The translations under genes and the position numbers were made by a program. This document shows, one piece after another, positions 60,188-64,000 of a DNA stretch of 64,000 nucleotides; the stretch's first letter is position 1; every line of letters begins with the position of its first letter. This DNA comes from Streptococcaceae bacterium. Lineage in GTDB: Bacteria; Bacillota; Bacilli; Lactobacillales; Streptococcaceae. The stretch spans positions 1 to 64,000 of the forward strand of contig JAISXW010000009.1 of NCBI GenBank assembly GCA_031270325.1, in the 5' to 3' direction. The notes beneath the pieces were generated by a model. The model was given only the letters and a program-made list of their open reading frames with translations, was not told the DNA's origin and did not search any database.

Positions 60188-62059
60188 ATGCAAATTCAAG
60201 AAACGTATGATGTCATCGTTGTGGGCGCGGGACATGCTGGGAGTGAAGCAGCGCTTGCGGCAGCACGCATGGGCAGTAAAACTTTGCTGGTCACGATTAA
60301 CTTAAACATGGTGGCATTTATGCCATGTAATCCATCAGTCGGTGGCTCGGCTAAGGGGATTGTTGTCCGAGAAATTGATGCGCTTGGTGGAGAGATGGGG
60401 CGCAATATTGATAAGACCTATATCCAGATGAAGATGCTCAATACAGGTAAAGGACCAGCAGTTCGAGCGCTACGTGCACAAGCTGATAAAGAGCAATATG
60501 CCCATGAGATGAAAAAAACAATTGAGCAGACTGAAAACTTGACCTTACGACAAGCTATCGTTGCTGAATTGCTGGTGGCAGATGGTCAAATCACAGGTAT
60601 CAAGACGACGACAGGAACGGTTTATCAAGCCAAATCTGTGGTCATTACGACTGGCACAGCCTTGCGTGGTGAGATTATTATCGGGGAACTTAAATATTCG
60701 TCAGGCCCCAATAATTCACTGGCGGCTATCGGACTAGCAGATAATTTGCGTGACCTCGGCTTTGAAATTGGTCGCTTTAAGACAGGGACACCGCCTCGGG
60801 TCAAGTCTAGTACCATTGATTACAGTAAAACAGAGATACAACCGGGCGATGAGATGCCTAATCATTTCAGTTTTCTCAGTCAAGATGCGGATTATTTACA
60901 AGATCAAGTGCCATGTTGGCTGACTTATACGAAAAATGCGACCCATGAGATTATCCAAGATAATCTGCACCGTGCACCGATGTTTTCTGGGATGGTCAAG
61001 GGTGTCGGGCCACGCTATTGTCCGTCTATCGAAGATAAAATCGTTCGCTTTGCGGACAAACCACGCCATCAGCTGTTCTTAGAACCAGAAGGGCGTGACA
61101 CTGAGGAAGTTTATATTCAAGGTTTGTCAACCTCCATGCCTGAGGACGTTCAGTTCGAGATTGTACACTCGATTCCCGGTCTTGAAAATGCTGAGATGAT
61201 GCGGTCAGGTTATGCCATCGAATATGACGTGGTCTTGCCACACCAATTGCGCCCGACGCTTGAAACCAAACTGATTTCGGGGTTGTTTACAGCTGGTCAA
61301 ACCAACGGTACGTCAGGTTATGAAGAAGCAGCCGGTCAAGGCTTGGTGGCGGGCATCAATGCGGCACTTAAAGCACAAGGCAAACCAGAATTTATCCTCA
61401 AACGTTCAGATGCCTATATCGGTGTGATGATAGATGATTTGGTCACGAAAGGGACGATTGAACCCTACCGTTTGCTGACCAGTCGTGCTGAGTATCGCCT
61501 GATTTTGCGTCATGACAATGCAGATATGCGTCTGACGCCGCTTGGTCGTGAAGTCGGTCTTGTTTCTGAGCAACGCTGGCAAGCATTTAGCATTAAACAG
61601 TATCAGTATGAACAAGAAATGTTGCGGTTACGCAAAAATAAGCTCAAACCGATTGCCGAGACCAATGCTAAAATCGAAGCACTAGGCTTTAAACCCTTAA
61701 CTGATGCGCTGACAGCGGCTGAATTTATGCGACGTCAAGAAATCACTTATGAGATTGCGACGGACTTCATCGGTCCTGCATCAGAAGTCTTGGACTCGAA
61801 AATTATCGAACTCATCGAAACCGAAATCAAATATGAGGGCTACATCAATAAAGCCAAAGATCAGGTGGCGAAAATGCACCGTTTGGAAGCTAAGCGCATT
61901 CCGAAAAATATGGATTGGGATGCTTTGGATAGCATTGCCACCGAAGCGCGTCAGAAGTTCAAGAAAATCAACCCTGAGACCATTGGCCAAGCCAGTCGGA
62001 TCTCAGGGGTCAATCCGGCGGATATTAGTATCTTGATGATTTATTTGGAGGGCAAATGA
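60188..62059 (+). CDS. mnmG: tRNA uridine 5-carboxymethylaminomethyl modification enzyme MnmG
   Basis: A 623-residue FAD enzyme with [21 protein letters not shown] at the start (split), [26 protein letters not shown] and [14 protein letters not shown], all MnmG signatures. With MnmE it adds the cmnm5 group to wobble U34, the same base that MnmA thiolates. ATG 60188 is chosen because GGAGGT lies just upstream; an ATG at 60176 would overlap that site. A terminator-like stem precedes it. Confidence 0.96.
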   Translation: MQIQETYDVIVVGAGHAGSEAALAAARMGSKTLLVTINLNMVAFMPCNPSVGGSAKGIVVREIDALGGEMGRNIDKTYIQMKMLNTGKGPAVRALRAQADKEQYAHEMKKTIEQTENLTLRQAIVAELLVADGQITGIKTTTGTVYQAKSVVITTGTALRGEIIIGELKYSSGPNNSLAAIGLADNLRDLGFEIGRFKTGTPPRVKSSTIDYSKTEIQPGDEMPNHFSFLSQDADYLQDQVPCWLTYTKNATHEIIQDNLHRAPMFSGMVKGVGPRYCPSIEDKIVRFADKPRHQLFLEPEGRDTEEVYIQGLSTSMPEDVQFEIVHSIPGLENAEMMRSGYAIEYDVVLPHQLRPTLETKLISGLFTAGQTNGTSGYEEAAGQGLVAGINAALKAQGKPEFILKRSDAYIGVMIDDLVTKGTIEPYRLLTSRAEYRLILRHDNADMRLTPLGREVGLVSEQRWQAFSIKQYQYEQEMLRLRKNKLKPIAETNAKIEALGFKPLTDALTAAEFMRRQEITYEIATDFIGPASEVLDSKIIELIETEIKYEGYINKAKDQVAKMHRLEAKRIPKNMDWDALDSIATEARQKFKKINPETIGQASRISGVNPADISILMIYLEGK

Positions 62060-62144
62060 CGGGTAGATGCTGATGGTTAACTCAATCATCAATCGCAGAT
62101 TGGCTAATTTTGCGATTTAAAATGAAAAAAATAAGGGGTAAGTC

Positions 62145-62173
62145 TTGACTCCCAAGTCAAAACTTGCTATACT
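62145..62173 (+). promoter_or_regulatory. infC-rpmI-rplT promoter
   Basis: TTGACT (62145-62150), 17 bases, TGC-TATACT (62168-62173): a good -35 with an extended -10. Confidence 0.88.
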
Positions 62174-62184
62174 AGAGAAGTTGA

Positions 62185-62310
62185 AAAGCAGAAAGCCCCC
62201 GCTTTCTCGCCAATACTGCGCAAGCTACTTGGCCTGAAAATGAATTTAATCTCTGGTAACGGAGTTCATTTATAGCGGGCTTTCTATGGAAAGTCCGTTT
62301 TTGTTTTTCA
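62185..62310 (+). promoter_or_regulatory. L20 leader with terminator/antiterminator stems
   Basis: The stem CGGGCTTTC (62276-62284) with GAAAGTCCG (62289-62297) followed by TTTTTG is a terminator. AGAAAGCCCCCGCT (62190-62203) can instead pair with AGCGGGCTTTCT (62274-62285), which would prevent it. A separate stem ATGAA…TTCAT sits between. The layout and the downstream genes match the L20 autoregulatory leader of Firmicutes, in which ribosomal protein L20 controls its own operon. Confidence 0.85.
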
Positions 62311-62392
62311 ATACTTGATTCCGCTCGGGAGGAATCTTTGATAGCAGCTGGCGCAAGGCGTCAGCAGAATACTCACAGTAAGGAGAACAATC

Positions 62393-62914
62393 ATAGCAAG
62401 AGAAAGAGTCACAATGAATCAGGCGATTCGTGCGAGCGAAGTCCGTCTTATCTCGGCTGACGGCGATCAACTCGGAATTACACCGACACGTGATGCGCTG
62501 AACCAAGCCTTAGATCAAGATATGGATTTGGTTTTGATTTCAGCACAAGCCACACCGCCTGTTGCCAAGATCATGGATTTCACGAAATTCAAGTTTGAGC
62601 AAAAGAAAAAACTGAAGGAACAAAAGAAAAATCAGACTGTTGTCACAGTCAAGGAAGTTCGTTTGTCCCCAGTTATCGACCAAAATGACTTCGACACTAA
62701 ATTGCGTCAAGCGACTAAGTTTCTTGAAAAAGGCAATAAGGTCAAGGTTTCTATCCGCTTTAAAGGGCGGATGATTACCCACAAAGAAGTTGGTCAAAAA
62801 GTCTTGGATGATTTTGTCATCGCCACCCAAGATATCGCCCACGTTGAACAACGTGCCAAGATGGATGGTCGCCAAATGTTCATGCAACTAGCACCCGGCG
62901 ATAAGAAGAAATAA
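62393..62914 (+). CDS. infC: Translation initiation factor IF-3 (ATA start)
   Basis: A 173-residue factor with the N-domain [20 protein letters not shown], the lysine-rich linker ([15 protein letters not shown]) and the C-domain ([22 protein letters not shown] split). It checks start codons on the 30S subunit. The frame from ATG 62414 has no ribosome site and lacks the usual residues before NQAIR. An in-frame ATA at 62393 lies seven bases after AAGGAG and restores them ([13 protein letters not shown]). Rare start codons on infC, which IF-3 itself discriminates against, are a known autoregulatory device. Confidence 0.9.
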   Translation: MARERVTMNQAIRASEVRLISADGDQLGITPTRDALNQALDQDMDLVLISAQATPPVAKIMDFTKFKFEQKKKLKEQKKNQTVVTVKEVRLSPVIDQNDFDTKLRQATKFLEKGNKVKVSIRFKGRMITHKEVGQKVLDDFVIATQDIAHVEQRAKMDGRQMFMQLAPGDKKK

Positions 62915-62945
62915 ACTACTATTTTAACTAGAGGAGATTTGAGAA

Positions 62946-63146
62946 ATGCCAAAACAAAAATCACATCGCGCTTCAGCAAAACGTTTTAAACGAACAGGTT
63001 CTGGAGGCTTGAAACGTTTTAAAGCTTATACAAGCCACCGTTTCCACGGTAAAACTAAAAAACAACGTCGTCACCTTCGCAAAGCTGGTCTGGTATCAAC
63101 TGGTGATTACAAACGTATTCGCAAAATGGTTTACTCGCTTAAATAA
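62946..63146 (+). CDS. rpmI: 50S ribosomal protein L35
   Basis: A 66-residue basic protein, [20 protein letters not shown] at the start and KGRRH-type LR/KK-rich C-terminal half ([20 protein letters not shown]), standard L35. It follows infC by 31 bp with AGAGGAG. Confidence 0.97.
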   Translation: MPKQKSHRASAKRFKRTGSGGLKRFKAYTSHRFHGKTKKQRRHLRKAGLVSTGDYKRIRKMVYSLK

Positions 63147-63206
63147 GCGCTAGTTAAATCAAACATAGACTACATTAAATTAAGATATAAATAAGGAGAA
63201 CTATCA

Positions 63207-63566
63207 ATGGCTCGTGTTAAAGGTGGCGTTGTCAGCCGCAAACGTCGTAAACGTATATTAAAACTTGCAAAAGGTTATTATGGTGCAAAACATACTTTGT
63301 TCCGTACTGCTAAAGAACAAGTCATGAATTCATACAACTATGCATTCCGTGACCGTCGTCAAAAGAAACGTGATTTCCGTAAATTGTGGATTGCACGTAT
63401 CAATGCAGCTGCACGTCTCAATGGTTTGTCATATTCTAAACTGATGCACGGTTTGAAATTAGCTGAAATCGAAGTGAATCGTAAGATTTTGGCTGACCTA
63501 GCAGTAACTGATGCAGCAGCTTTTACAGCATTGGCTGATGCAGCCAAAAAAGCTTTGGCTAAATAA
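63207..63566 (+). CDS. rplT: 50S ribosomal protein L20
   Basis: A 119-residue basic helical protein beginning [20 protein letters not shown] and including [30 protein letters not shown] and a C-terminal rRNA-binding domain. Besides 50S assembly it is the repressor predicted to bind the leader at 62185-62310. Last gene of the operon. Confidence 0.98.
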   Translation: MARVKGGVVSRKRRKRILKLAKGYYGAKHTLFRTAKEQVMNSYNYAFRDRRQKKRDFRKLWIARINAAARLNGLSYSKLMHGLKLAEIEVNRKILADLAVTDAAAFTALADAAKKALAK

Positions 63567-63576
63567 GTTATCATTT

Positions 63577-63608
63577 AAAAGTGGGCACATCAAGTGCTCG
63601 CTTTTTTT
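63577..63608 (+). terminator. Terminator after rplT
   Basis: AGTGGGCA…TGCTCGCT hairpin (two G:U pairs) with seven T. Confidence 0.88.
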
Positions 63609-63719
63609 GTGTCAAATTTCTCCACGCGACTTAGGAAATAGTTTGAAGCTAAGCTGAGCTGGATTAGTGTCTCTCTCAAGTCCGACCTTGAAAGCAAAAG
63701 AGAGGTATTTGGACTTAAT

Positions 63720-64000
63720 CGGTAAAAAGTTTTACCTAATAGGTACGATGTTCTAGCTAAAAGGTAGGAAGTTCTACCTAAAAGGTAGAAATTTGCTCTA
63801 AATAAGAGGAATGTTCCTCTAAACCAGAGGAATGTTTCTCTAAACTAGAGGAAAGTTCCTCTAAACCAGAGGAATGTTTCTCTAAACTAGAGGAAAGTTC
63901 CTCTAAACCAGAGGAATGTTTCTCTAAACTAGAGGAATGTTCCTCTAAACCAGAGGAATGTTTCTCTAAACTAGAGGAAAGTTCCTCTAAATCAGAGGAA
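63720..64000. repeat. Repeat array F: about 13 units of 21 bp, running off the window
   Basis: Left units carry TACCT-aaa-AGGTA. The rest carry CCTCT-aaacc-AGAGG alternating with CTCT-aaact-AGAGG, joined by AATGTTT or AAAGTT. The basic period is 21 bp and a 42-bp higher-order repeat is visible. The array starts about 110 bp after the rplT terminator and continues past base 64000. Confidence 0.96.

Overview
The window looks like a stretch of chromosome from a low-GC member of the Streptococcaceae, most likely the Lactococcus/Pseudolactococcus group. The evidence is close similarity by eye to lactococcal proteins (EstA, MnmA, AtpA, HrcA, ComEA/ComEC), the ATP synthase order E-B-F-H-A-G-D-C, the hrcA-grpE-dnaK block with CIRCE sites, a PurR-type PurBox, and an infC-rpmI-rplT operon with an L20-type leader. 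The species assignment is inference.

Layout. 1-3.8 kb: histidine phosphatase, a VanY-like carboxypeptidase, and a small membrane-protein gene split by an IS110-family element. 3.8-7.6 kb: hrcA-grpE-dnaK. 7.7-8.1 kb: a 21-bp repeat array. 8.4-11.4 kb: XRE regulator, membrane protein and NatAB-like ABC exporter. 11.4-15.1 kb: comEA, comEC, estA. 15.2-21.8 kb: F1Fo ATP synthase. 22-25.8 kb (minus): YfhO-family protein and an MFS transporter, flanked by repeat arrays. 26.3-31.8 kb: small membrane protein, mupG-like gene, amino-acid ABC transporter, DUF4059, trxB. 32-35.2 kb: secG, rnr, smpB. 36-42.4 kb: phosphate uptake system pstS-pstS2-pstC-pstA-pstB-pstB-phoU behind PhoP-type boxes. 42.4-46 kb: CmtR/CadC-like sensor, CadA-type ATPase, DEDDh exonuclease. 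46.5-49.7 kb: a 1063-residue LPXTG surface protein. 50.3-55.4 kb: Cof-type phosphatase (minus), guanine/hypoxanthine permease with PurBox, L-serine dehydratase plus HAD phosphatase (minus). 55.5-62 kb: ABC exporter, mnmA, DUF1456 protein, P-loop kinase-like protein, mnmG. 62-63.6 kb: infC-rpmI-rplT.

The most unusual feature is a set of ten intergenic tandem-repeat arrays, about 2.5 kb or 4% of the window. The sequence differs between loci, but nearly all arrays share one design: a short inverted repeat plus an A/T-rich spacer, repeated every 21-22 bp (two helical turns). They sit at the ends of transcription units, usually just after a terminator or between convergent or divergent genes. Two families occur at two distant loci each. 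I know of no described element that fits all of them.

A second cross-cutting pattern is a group of five genes with an extended -10 box (TGN-TANAAT) only 6-9 nt before the ATG and no Shine-Dalgarno sequence. These look like leaderless transcripts. Other regulatory signals read from the sequence are two CIRCE elements, four 11-bp-phased PhoP-like boxes before pstS and two before pstS2, a PurBox centred 76 bp before a predicted transcription start, an ATA start for infC, and an L20 leader with alternative stems. Functions rest on recognised motifs and recalled families; no database search was run.
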